A stretch of DNA of 47,978 bases. Source: Spongospora subterranea f. sp. subterranea (Eukaryota > Endomyxa: Phytomyxea > Phytomyxea > Plasmodiophorida). The stretch's first letter is position 1. Every line of letters begins with the position of its first letter. The stretch lies in assembly GCA_049724395.1 (NCBI GenBank), contig JAUGWO010000125.1, positions 1 to 47,978 on the forward strand, read 5' to 3'. Below, piece after piece: positions 20,481 to 29,534 of this stretch. Under the pieces are notes generated by a model that worked only from the letters and a program-made list of their open reading frames with translations, had not been told where the DNA came from and ran no database searches. The position numbers and the translations under genes were made by a program.

Positions 20481-20500
20481 TTGTACCGTATACGGTACAA
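20481..20500. promoter_or_regulatory. Perfect 20-bp palindrome upstream of PaxB-like start
   Basis: TTGTACCGTATACGGTACAA is its own reverse complement. It lies 136 bases upstream of the start codon at 20345. A one-mismatch version occupies the matching place at 7626-7645. Such a site could bind a dimeric regulator, but it could also be a duplicated chance palindrome. Confidence 0.6.
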
Positions 20501-20541
20501 ATAATACCGTAAGGTATTTCATACGGTATTAATACGAGCAC

Positions 20542-20767
20542 TACACCGCCAACCGTATTTAGTGTCACCTAGGGTTTGTAACTGCGTGGCCTCGTGGTTC
20601 CTCGACTTGTACCCAATCAGACATGACGTCACTTTGAATTTTGTGCGCAGTGGGTAAAGATACAATATTACCAGTGGAAAAAATCTAGTAAATTTGCCAG
20701 TAAACTTATTATTCGCTTACGGAGTTGTAAACCCTAGGTGACACTAAATACGGTTAACGGTGTACCG
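20542..20767. mobile_element. MITE-like element with about 40-bp terminal inverted repeats
   Basis: The left end (ACACCGCCAACCGTATTTAG, then TGTCACCTAGGGTTTGTAAC) is inverted at the right end (20726-20766) with few mismatches. The interior of about 145 bases has no coding capacity. A related end (ACACTAAATACGGTAAACGG) occurs alone at about 42874-42893. Size and terminal repeats fit a non-autonomous DNA transposon. No clear target-site duplication or known superfamily ends were seen. Confidence 0.65.
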
Positions 20768-21308
20768 TTTTCGACTTAACGAGGACCTCTTCTCAATCGT
20801 AGTTTCAGGACGAATGCCTGTTCAGCCGATGAGGTATTTGCAGTTGCTGGAGCGATTGAAATATCTTTGGAATCTGTTCACGTAAGTTTTTGAAAGTAAT
20901 TCAATTTCAATAATCTTTTCAATTCTCGAGAAGCAAAATTCTGGTTTGAATCTGATTTTCTCGAAATTTATAAGATTGTTATGCTATCTCTGTATTTGAG
21001 TTGCCGATCATGCTCAAAAGCCATATTGAGGTATCATATTTTGTTAGCGATCTGCCTTTCAAATTGCCCTCGATTATTTCCTTGCAGCAATGATTGATTG
21101 CGTCCAATGTGGTGTTTCGATAACGGTTTAAGTTCTTTTAAATAAAGTTCCACTTCTCGTGTTCATGACGGTTTGTGTCCATGAACTACCAGATGTAATC
21201 TTTTTTCGGTTGTTTTGTCAAGCATCCAATTCCTATCTCTGAAACTATATTTCAGGTTTGAGGGAATCATAGCTCTAGGATAGGCAGCTTTCAAAAGGTT
21301 CGTTTCAC
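20768..21308 (-). mobile_element. LINE relic, internally deleted copy
   Basis: The two halves match 29535-29885 and 30862-31055 at high similarity; the intervening LINE part is missing. On the minus strand the first half (21300-21160) encodes YPRAMIPSNLKYSFRDRNWM, also seen at the other copy. Because that copy contains RNase-H-like and CCHC-like coding parts, this is a deleted LINE copy. It sits directly against the MITE-like element on its left. Confidence 0.6.
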
Positions 21309-21309
21309 C

Positions 21310-21700
21310 AGTACATCGGTGAATGGCGTTCAATGCTTCTTTGGCTTTGCTAATTTTTACCGTGATTTCATTGTACGCCATCACCAGGTGACAGCACCAC
21401 ATTGCTCATTGACCGAAAGACTCAACATTTTCATGGGAATTGAGTCACCAAGGGAGCTTTTGATGCCATCAATCACGCCTTCACCCAAGCACCAATCTTT
21501 TGCCTCTGCTCGCCTTCTGTCCCTTCGTCCGTTCCATCAATGCACAAAACTGCAACACATGTCACCAACAGATTTACTGCACCCTTCGCCCATCCCAACA
21601 AATTTATGGCGGTCAATCTCACTCGATTTTATTGCAAAAGTTACTAAACTCTGATGGGTCAAAAAATTTCGGGACGAAACACATGTAGAACAGAGAAGCG
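21310..21700 (+). mobile_element. Gypsy reverse-transcriptase/integrase fragment (fossil)
   Basis: The plus strand begins with a reverse-transcriptase connection signature (VQCFFGFANFYRDFI, similar to IQCFLGFAKFDRDFI in the element at 43807-47914), then jumps to the integrase segment ending SISLDFIAK. It is an internally deleted fragment with several breaks. It adjoins a deleted LINE on its left and the PaxB-like gene on its right, with the standard junction. Confidence 0.75.
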
Positions 21701-21718
21701 GGAAAATGTGTCTTTCAA

Positions 21719-22411
21719 TTAAACAGAGGTGATTGGTTCATCCGTTTGATTGGAGAGTCGGGAGGGGTTGGTTGGCGGCGATTTCGGGTGAAATCCATTC
21801 AACGAATATGAATAGATTATATTAAGAAGAGCGGTGGCGCCAAAGGCGAACATACACAGATAATGAAAATTATAGGAATACAATGACAATATAGTTAGGT
21901 AATCGAACCCCCATTTACAGGTAATGACGTACCAAGATTGCTCACGACATGACCATCGAGATAATAACATGAAAATCAAAGCGGCGGACAGGTAGACACT
22001 TAAGCCAGCCCCTGCCAAAGCCAAGATGACATCTCCAAACTCTGGAATAGCGAAGAAAAAAAAGGCGATCCATGTCAGAAAATATACAGCCGATATCGGA
22101 ATCAGACATCGTTTGACCCAAGGAGCAGTAGTTGGGAAATCAGGATTATCCGGACGAAGAAGATTTCTGTTCGTGAAGAAAATCAACACCAACTCACAGC
22201 ATATCCAGATGACGCTGAAGAATAAAATGATCGAGGAATGGAAGTAGACACATCGAAATATGTTCCAGGCAAGCATGCCATAAAGAGGGCCCAACGGCAT
22301 TGCATATGAGGAGGAGTCCCAGGTCAGAAAGATCAGATACAAATGACCTATCGTCCATACAGCACAAAGAGAAAATTGAAACAGGAACGTTGACAGGACC
22401 AGCACGTCCAT
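21719..22411 (-). CDS. PaxB-like multi-pass membrane protein, diverged copy
   Basis: An intact 230-residue relative of the arm copies, differing most in the first 18 residues (MDVLVLSTFLFQFSLCAV) and in the sixth and seventh helices (YSYNFHYLCMFAFGATALL). The core SSYAMPLGPLYGMLAWNIFR and RNLLRPDNPDFPTTAP are unchanged. The Asp seen at 182 in the arm copies is Asn here (SYNFH), so both candidate acidic catalytic positions are amide residues. This supports a non-catalytic or altered role if the PaxB assignment is right. The shared leader lies upstream (22412-22475). A gypsy reverse-transcriptase/integrase relic converges on its 3-prime end. Confidence 0.6.
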   Translation of the reverse strand: MDVLVLSTFLFQFSLCAVWTIGHLYLIFLTWDSSSYAMPLGPLYGMLAWNIFRCVYFHSSIILFFSVIWICCELVLIFFTNRNLLRPDNPDFPTTAPWVKRCLIPISAVYFLTWIAFFFFAIPEFGDVILALAGAGLSVYLSAALIFMLLSRWSCREQSWYVITCKWGFDYLTILSLYSYNFHYLCMFAFGATALLNIIYSYSLNGFHPKSPPTNPSRLSNQTDEPITSV

Positions 22412-22429
22412 TGTACTGTTAGGGAAATG

Positions 22430-23540
22430 ACTGTCATGAGATCACGGAGTTGTCAGACCCCCCACAGATGGTCATCCGCGCAATTGGTGCGATAGGATGT
22501 CAGTCTAGGTATTGGTGGAAAATTGTGTAAAAACACTTTCATCGCTTGTTAGACATTTTGGTATTATTTTGTCCTATGTTCCACTTGAAGATGCCTTATT
22601 ACTACAGATCACGACACAATTAACTACAGTACTGTGAGATATTTGTTTCTGCTTTTCAAAGAAACTGTTGAATCGAACGAGAGCGCGCTCATTAGGCCAG
22701 TTGCTGCGGATGATATCTGAGGATTTCGGGCTCCTACTATTCATCACGACTACTGGACTTTTCTGCTTCACGGAAGAATGTTTCCTGTCTTTATTTCAAC
22801 TCATTTCTGCATATCGGAAATCCAAGGATATTCCACGAGATTCCTTCACAAAAGTCGACCATCATCGATATCATCGCGTTTCCGAATCAGAGTCAGGCAT
22901 ATATCTATGAGCTAGATATGAAAGCGCAAGTCTGGTCCTGTGATCAAAGTATTGGTGGAAATTGTGTAAACACTTTTATCGTTTGTTCTAGACATGCTGG
23001 CATTATTTTGTTCGATCTTCCTCTTGAAGATGCCCATTCACGACAAATGCTCGCAAAGGTTGCCCTTAACTCGTCAGAACCGCTTTCTTTTCATTAGGGA
23101 TTCGACCAATATAATACTGCCGAAACGCTCGATGAGGATCTGTCAGTCATTGATTACACTTGTTCTAGTGCCAATGACCTCGATCATCAAGCCGACCCTC
23201 ACCCATCTGAACAAGCAATTACAGAACGACCACTCGCAGAACGACTACTCGAAGCAACAGCACTGTTAGACGAGTTTGCATCACATTAGAAGTCAATAAT
23301 CCAAAAAGACATTCGGGAAAGTTGCTTGAAGACGTCAAAATGTTAATAGCGAAGGTCAAACAATTGCAGCACAGAGTCAGCGTTAAAAGCAATGTTTGTT
23401 GGAATAAATCCCATTTCGAACAGGCCAACTGCCTCAAGAGTCATCAAAGTGTTCTTCCACATCCATCAGTAGAAGAGCAAAATCGAACGGAAGCAACAAT
23501 GCGCAAAAGCGTGGCGTATCGATCTCATTGTGATTAGCAG
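22430..23540 (+). pseudogene. Unrecognised gene fragment with a partial duplicate
   Basis: A plus-strand frame around 22838-23098 reads IIDIIAFPNQSQAYIYELD... and then VCSRHAGIILFDLPLEDAHS. A second, decayed copy of part of it (ATTGGTGGAAAATTGTGT to CACTTGAAGATGCC) lies at about 22512-22595. Neither copy opens with a clear start or has a known domain. Downstream frames (to 23537) are short. Possibly an old host gene, or the cargo of the duplicated block. Confidence 0.35.
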
Positions 23541-23650
23541 ACCCTAAGAAAGGGAAGAAAGAACCGCACAATGATCAGGGTGTCACCGTGTTGCTCCATC
23601 TATACAATAATACGCGAACGACTTATAATACAATTGAGATCAGAACAAGT

Positions 23651-23965
23651 TTACAGGCTCAAATTGACGACAGCAGCTGTAATTGTGGCGGATTGGCGAA
23701 TATGTTCTAGAATGTCATTCACAGCGCGGTCGATTTCGGGAATCAACTCAGGCCTAATCGCCCTTGCTCTTTGTACATCACTGGCATATCTTTGAAAAGA
23801 ATCATCGCCAACTACCTCTGGTTGAATAATTGCCTGATTTGACAGATGACAATTTACACCATGCCCTTTATCAACGAATCCCAGGAAGTGCCGCGATTGT
23901 AGACGTTGGATATATTCAGACGCCAGAACAACCAAGCTACATAGCTCGTCCCGGCACGCCATCAA
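23651..23965 (-). CDS. Hypothetical frame, 104 residues
   Basis: An unbroken minus-strand frame, MMACRDELCSLVVLASEYIQ..., ending AATITAAVV-like hydrophobic residues. It partly overlaps repeat R. It has a mixed, protein-like composition with acidic and basic residues (IPEIDRAVNDILEHIRQS), but I recognise no domain, and the other R copy does not keep the frame. It could be an exon of a larger gene on this strand. Confidence 0.25.
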   Translation of the reverse strand: MMACRDELCSLVVLASEYIQRLQSRHFLGFVDKGHGVNCHLSNQAIIQPEVVGDDSFQRYASDVQRARAIRPELIPEIDRAVNDILEHIRQSATITAAVVNLSL

Positions 23966-24400
23966 TGCATGGTCAAGTTTTCTCTCACAACATTCCCGCT
24001 TTCTACGAAAACCGGTTGCAATTTTGGCTCGACTCTGCTCACAATGTCGTCACTGGACAAACGCATTCATTTTCTGCAAACGTGGCGTTGATCAGATTGA
24101 TCACGGCTCCGGCATCCTGGCAGTATCAGGCGGCATTGATTGGGGCGGCATGGCAAGCTGCTTTCATTGTTTCAATGAGATTTGCGCCATACCACACGCT
24201 GCAAAGAACCCCGACGACGAAGAAAACGATGTCAAAGCTCTTGAAAACCCTTGTTCACCGATTGGATCCAACTTGCGCCAAAAGATGTGAAATGGCATCA
24301 AACTCGGGGACATCTCGATCATGATGAAGCAGAAGGAGCGACTTCGTGTCGTGACGCTTCTCCGTTTTGCCATCAACCCAAACCGCCAGTTTCTTCACGA
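23850..24400 (+). repeat. Dispersed repeat R, second copy
   Basis: Collinear with 7960-8575, including the final AACCGCCAGTTTCTTCAC segment. The plus strand keeps a 164-residue frame (23830-24324), the minus strand several shorter ones; none resembles a known family. The copy lacks minisatellite patches and so shows what the spacer copy looked like. Confidence 0.7.
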
Positions 24401-25179
24401 CATTGTTGTTAATCTAAATTAAACAAAAAAAATAACAATTCACCAAAAACAAAAAAACAGTATTCCGCTATTCTATATATTGAATAGACTTCGAAGCAAC
24501 ATATGAAATCGACGAAAAATGCAAACGACAAAGGACGTACAGCAAAGAACGATTCTTCGAAATCGTCAAAATTGAAATTTTTAGCATCGTCGTTGCCCAT
24601 AAACATATTGACAACCACGATGAATATCGTGTAGACCATGAAGTAATACGGTCATTCTGCTTCATGCAATAGTTGTGGAGAATGAGCACCTCGGTTGGTC
24701 TCAGCTGGGTATCCCCATTCGCCCTATAATCCTTCATCTCCTTCTTGATGCGCCTGAATGCATTCAACCGCCTGTAATTGTCTCGGGCCCCCTTTCCGCC
24801 AAATCAAGGGCGATGGCGAATGCCTGTCGCATCCGAGCCGGTTGGGAAGAGTCAGCGCTCGTTGCAACTGGCAATCCGGGCATACTCCCTGATAGGCGCC
24901 ACGATGATCGAACTTTTGATGGATCGCCTTGAGAGCAGAGCCCATCTGCGTGATGTTATCTTGATCTAACCAAGATCCAGACGACAGGACTTGAGCACCG
25001 AACGTACCCACTACCGCTGTCCCATCAGCCATCTGCAAACGGGAACATTCCTCAAGAGTTGCAGTCAGTTCTGCAGAAGAAGTCAACTGTGGTTCCAAAA
25101 GAATTAAGTCAACGATTATGGAGGGACCGGTGTGCGGCGCATCCGACTGCAACGACTCGACGTCTCCAATCAGCTGGCC
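24401..25179. other. Region paralogous to the spacer mosaic
   Basis: AT-rich sequence (24410-24620) followed by a more GC-rich segment. It is the clean counterpart of 8575-9474. A 225-residue minus-strand frame (24724-25401) crosses it but overlaps the gypsy protease-like segment in antisense, so it is not accepted as a gene. No other feature was seen. Confidence 0.45.
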
Positions 25180-25890
25180 CCGGAGGTGCTTATCGTGTAC
25201 TTGCATTGGTGCTCTCCTTAAGCTATTTGCAAACTTTGCCCAAAGTGACAGTCTTTCGGCAATGCCGCTTCCGCCGATGGTTCCGAACCTGATACTCATT
25301 AATCTGGAAGGTAATGCGTTGACCTGCGTTATCGACCTCTGAAGGTCAGATGTCGGGACGACCCTAATGCGAAGTTCAACAGCGAACCTCACTATGATCA
25401 AAGGACAATTTTAGCACTGGGGCAATAACAGATCCAATCACCCAGCCGTATTTACCGGCCACTCGCCAATCTTATTAAAGAAGTGCAGTCCAAGGATAAA
25501 ACCGTTCCGCAACTCGTCAACACCATCAATCCTTTCCAGGTTCACGAGGGTCTCCTCTATCAAGAACAAGCCCTCGTGGTCCCTACAGATCGGTGATTAC
25601 TCAACTTCATGATGCACAACTAGTCGGTCATCTCGGTCGACGGAAAACGCGGCAGGCGATTCAACATCATTTCTTGTGGTCGAACATGGACGGCATCATT
25701 CGTCGATATGTTCAATCTTGCGATCGTTGCCAGGCACAAAACTGCAACAAATGCCACCAACAGGGTTACTGCACCGTTCGCCCATCCCAACAAATATATG
25801 GCGGTCAATCTCATTCGATGTTATTGTCAAGTTGATTAACTCTGATAGGTAAAAAAAAATCTCGAGACGAAACACATGTAGAGCAGAAGC
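25180..25890 (+). mobile_element. Gypsy protease/integrase relic before fourth PaxB-like copy (fossil)
   Basis: The same arrangement as 9500-10250: a protease-like segment (about 25230-25400), linker (25440-25600) and integrase zinc-binding domain with HLGRRKTRQAIQHHF (25593-25835), truncated at the same place, then the PaxB-like gene on the opposite strand. Broken, with several interruptions. The region to its left (24700-25180) may be gag-derived but shows no certain motif. Confidence 0.75.
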
Positions 25891-25910
25891 GGGAAAATGT
25901 TTCTGTTTGA

Positions 25911-26500
25911 TTAAACAGAAGTGATTGGTTCATCCGTTCGATCGGAGAGTCGGGAGGGGTTGGTTGGCGCCGATTTCGTGTAAAATCCACTCAACGAAGA
26001 NNNNNNNNNNNNNNNNNNNNNNNNNNNNNNNNNNNNNNNNNCTCACGACATGACCATCGAGATATTAACATGAGGATCAAAGCGGCGGACAGGTAGGCAT
26101 TTAAGCCAACCCCTGCAAAAGCCAAGATGACATCTCCAAACTCTGGAATAGCGAAGAGGAAAAAGGCGACCCAGGTCAGAAAATATACAGCCGATATCGG
26201 AATGAGACATCGTTTGAACCAAGGAGCAGTAGTTGGGAAATCAGGATTATCCGGACGAAGAAGATTTCTGTTCGTGAAGAAAATTAACACCAACTCACAG
26301 CATATCCAGACGGCGCTGACGATTAAAACGATAGAGGAATGGAAGTAGACACATCGAAATATGTTCCAGGCAAGCATGCCATAGAGAGGGCCCAATGGCA
26401 TTGCATAGGATGAGGAGTTCCGGGTCAGGGAGATCAGATACAAATGGCCTATCGTCCATAAAACACCAACAACAATGTTAAAAAACGGGTCGCTGTCCAT
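25911..26500 (-). CDS. PaxB-like membrane protein, interrupted by N gap
   Basis: The N-terminus (MDSDPFFNIVVGVLWTIGHL) and helices 1-5 are intact, with the conserved YAMPLGPLYGMLAWNIFR. The sequence then hits 41 unknown bases (26001-26041). The far side continues with the family's C-terminal sequence, ending in a stop near 25911. By comparison with 21719-22411, about 130 bases should lie in the gap, so 41 N is probably not its true length and intactness cannot be judged. The shared leader runs upstream to about 26565. A gypsy protease/integrase relic converges from the left. Confidence 0.55.
26001..26041. other. Assembly gap (41 N)
   Basis: Forty-one undetermined bases inside a PaxB-like gene. 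The homologous stretch in the copy at 21719-22411 (about 21808-21940) is roughly 130 bases long. The gap size is therefore probably nominal, and the local assembly was difficult because several near-identical copies exist. Confidence 0.99.
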
Positions 26501-26544
26501 AGTACTGTTAAGGAAATGTCATGAGGTCACAGAGTGGCAGATCC

Positions 26545-26870
26545 CCGACAGATGGTCTGGAGAAAATCGTTACGGCGGGTTTTTTACGGTTAGGGAGAAA
26601 GAGCAGGAGTGGCGGGACAGGAGCAACGAGTTGACAAGAATGGCCAAGGGAGACATTCTTGTCGGACAGCCAGCTGACAACTCTTCAATCACTCTCATCA
26701 TCGACGGTGTCGATCAGCGACTGCTTAGACGTGCTGGTAAAGATGTGCCAACGGGATTGATGAATGTCAAGCGGTTGTGTCGGAACAGTGGGACTCCGCT
26801 GCTATATCGGGAAGACTTTCTACTGTACGTTGTTGCCGAATATGTCTACGACAGCTCCATCCAATCCTGA
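26545..26870 (+). CDS. Hypothetical fragment, C-terminal part of a frame
   Basis: A plus-strand frame with EQEWRDRSNELTRMAKGDIL, ITLIIDGVDQRLLRRAGKDV and a stop at 26870. It reads like ordinary protein, but its start lies in the PaxB leader region, so the original N-terminus is missing. I recognise no family. A breakpoint of the duplicated block falls at its left edge. Confidence 0.3.
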
Positions 26871-27330
26871 ACCAAAACGATACCAGTTTTGCTTTTCATC
26901 GTGGACGTCCACGATTCGACGGTGCAACAACGTATCCGTCTTAACTCACCCATCGGCGTCCAAACACATCAACGACGCGCGCGTTTTTGTATTGACAGAA
27001 GCCGCGCGAGATAAGAAACGTCCCCCTTGCCCCATTCGATTGAGAGATTGGTCGATAAGGTTTGGTTGGACTCGAACGACATCTCTTCGGGGAGGTCGAC
27101 CAAGCACTGAATCGAGAAACAGCAGACTATGACCATATATCTTTATTTACCAACAGGCTTCACCAATATTCGGATTACACAACACATTCCACTCCTCCAG
27201 CAATTCCTTGTCGTGGAACTGTTAGTAAAATTTCGGCGCTGTCAACTAACGTGATTAAACCGCGATGGGGATGAGATAGGTGTGGCTGTGAAAGAACGGC
27301 GCCCTCGGCGTCAATCCTTCTCAACACTTG
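26871..27330 (+). pseudogene. Unrecognised coding-like fragments
   Basis: Two overlapping plus-strand frames (to 27132, and 27062-27274). The second reads VGLERHLFGEVDQALNRETADYDHISLF, with a protein-like look, but no domain is recognised. This may be a decayed continuation of the gene fragment to the left. Confidence 0.25.
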
Positions 27331-28660
27331 ATCGAGAAGTTGACCTTGATCAGCAGGACGGAATTTCAGCCTTCAATGCCTTGAAACTCATGGAACAAAC
27401 CCTTTAGTTTTCCACCCGACCCGATGAACGCTGCCGCAAAAGACACACAACGGTTTTCAGTGTTTCAACTGTTCGTACTTATTGTCGTGAAAAGGAGTCC
27501 GTCCGAAGGCACCGGGCCATCGTTCACCCTCGGCACCGTCGTTCGTCAAGTGCAACCCCATTTCTCAAGGTAGAAAAACAACCGATTTATGAAAAAAATG
27601 AGTTTGCCAAATCTGGAGTCGAAGACCAGATCTTCGGCATCAACCCTTTTCATCCTCTGAAGCGAGATGTTCAACTCGGAACAACAGGAAGTCATTGCAG
27701 CGTTTGATGTCATAACAACTCAACAAACAATCCGTGTTGACCTTGCAACGACTCGATGAACGCTGTCGCAGCCCAAAAGTGAATTCCAGACCATCATTAT
27801 CAGCATTGGGATCATCCCCGGCAAGTACTGGTGCACATATGGAATTTGTCGACCAGTTTTGATCCCCATGAAATCCTCGATTATCAATGCGATCATTGCT
27901 GCTGAACATTGGCTATAAATAAACCCTGCCGTCCACAATTAGCTGACCTGTTTTCGGATAAAGTTTTTTCGAGTGGCGACGAACGGAATTTGTGGAAGCA
28001 ACTTGTGCCAACAATGTAGTCAGCGCAGGCGTCCACGATGAGGCAGTTAAAAGGATCTTGCTCTTTGGCCGGAATTCACTTTTAATGACGCGGACCTCGG
28101 TTATTTAGTCAACAAACCTCATCGAGATTGCGGCACCGGCCCAAAAGCAGGATCTCTTTGAATGCCTCATCGTGACGACTGCATTGATCAAATTGTTTGC
28201 ACAAGTTGCTCCCACACGTTCCGTTGGTCGCCACTCGCAAAATTTCATCTGGGAACAGGTCAGCGAATTGTGGACGACGGGGTTTGAGTATAACCAATAA
28301 TCAGCGCCACTGATCGCGTTCGAGACTCGGGGATGTCATCTGTATCAAGAATGATCGACAGCACCCAGATGTGCACAGTACTTGGCGCGGCTGATCCCGA
28401 TGCTGATGATGAGCTGGATATTAACTGTCAGTGATGCGGTCCCAATCTGTGGATCGAGGGAATGGGCTGCGACAGCGCAGAAGTTGAAATGGTTCGTTCG
28501 TTGAGTTGTTATGGCATCGAAGGCTGCAATTACGTCCTGTTGATCAAGGCCCAACTTCCCGGTCAAGTGGTTGAGAGCATGGACGAGACGCGTGTTTCAG
28601 TGTCTCTCGAACTCGGATTCGGCCGCGACCGACCAGGTAATTGGCTGACCTTCCTTTGTC
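27331..28660. repeat. Cluster of direct and inverted copies of an unknown sequence
   Basis: A segment beginning near 27655 (CAGCGTTTGATGTCATAACA) and running to about 28000 is repeated in inverted form at 28130-28560, with about 100 bases between the arms. A third, partial copy lies at about 27335-27480 in direct orientation. The inverted copy encodes LGLDQQDVIAAFDAITTQ (28566 leftwards) and ADLFPDEILRVATNGTCG (about 28290-28200). Homologous residues appear in the other arm (ADLFSDK-like). The arms are clearly diverged, so this is an old fold-back or inverted duplication. Function unknown. Confidence 0.6.
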
Positions 28661-29534
28661 AGCGATTATGAGATGATATCTTTTTGAAAACCTATTCCCT
28701 GCCAACTAGTTATCGAAGCCCAAGACGCTGTGGGGTGACGCCCTTGGTTGTTGTATAGGTGTGGCCTAGTCAATAATTATCTCCACATTACGTAGGTCCA
28801 TCACGACACTCCCAGGTCGCCAAAACGTTCGACGTCGCTCGCTCGCATCGAATACGCATTTCCCGAGTTTTTCCCCCAAAAAGCCCGGCTGGGGCACTAC
28901 GGTACTGCCGTACTGTTCGCCGGTCGGCCGTACTGCCCCCTCCCCCCGCCAAGACTCAAGAGGCAGTGGGTACAGTCGTGGTCGGGCCTGTTCGCCATCC
29001 GAAACAGGGCGCCACTCTGCACACCGCACATCATGCCGTCCTGCACAATTGCACATCCTGATGATACTGAACTGACTCTGAAACTGGGCAGCCGATTGTG
29101 ATGGCTCGAGAGAATATCAGGGTGAAGAATGTGTGTAGCTCTTTGTCCAAGTACAGATCAGGGGATTCTCTCAGAAAAAGTCTGCTGGATATCAAAAAAT
29201 GAATTTAGTTGATAGCTTGGCTCGTTCTGTTGTTCAGACAAGGCCAACTACACCGAACATACACGAAAGAATTGAGTTCATCAAGCAGCGAAAAGTTGCT
29301 CGAAACGCCACGCCACCGCATTCGAAGTTTTAATCCGCAAATCGCAAGAAAAACACTTTGAGATGGTTGTTATCGGTGCCATGTTAACCAGTGATGGTTG
29401 ACCAGTGATCATAAAGTCCTCTGACCAGCCAACCCTACACGACCTGGTTTCGCCTTCGGCTCATCAGACTACCGCGCCGGTTGCCGTCCTCTTCTCGGTG
29501 ATTCAAAAGATAAGGATGTCCCTTTGTAAGTCCG
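28661..29534. other. No gene recognised; GC-rich patch
   Basis: 28830-29040 is GC-rich with a 96-residue minus-strand frame lacking motifs. The rest, 29080-29530, is plain sequence with short frames only. It may be host intergenic DNA. Confidence 0.4.

Noticed and set aside
24724-25401. 225-residue minus-strand frame
   Set aside because: Its first part is antisense to a gypsy protease-like segment present in several copies, and no domain was recognised. Kept only as a possibility.
28766-29056. 96-residue minus-strand frame in the GC-rich patch
   Set aside because: High GC content makes stop-free frames likely, and no motif or family resemblance was seen.
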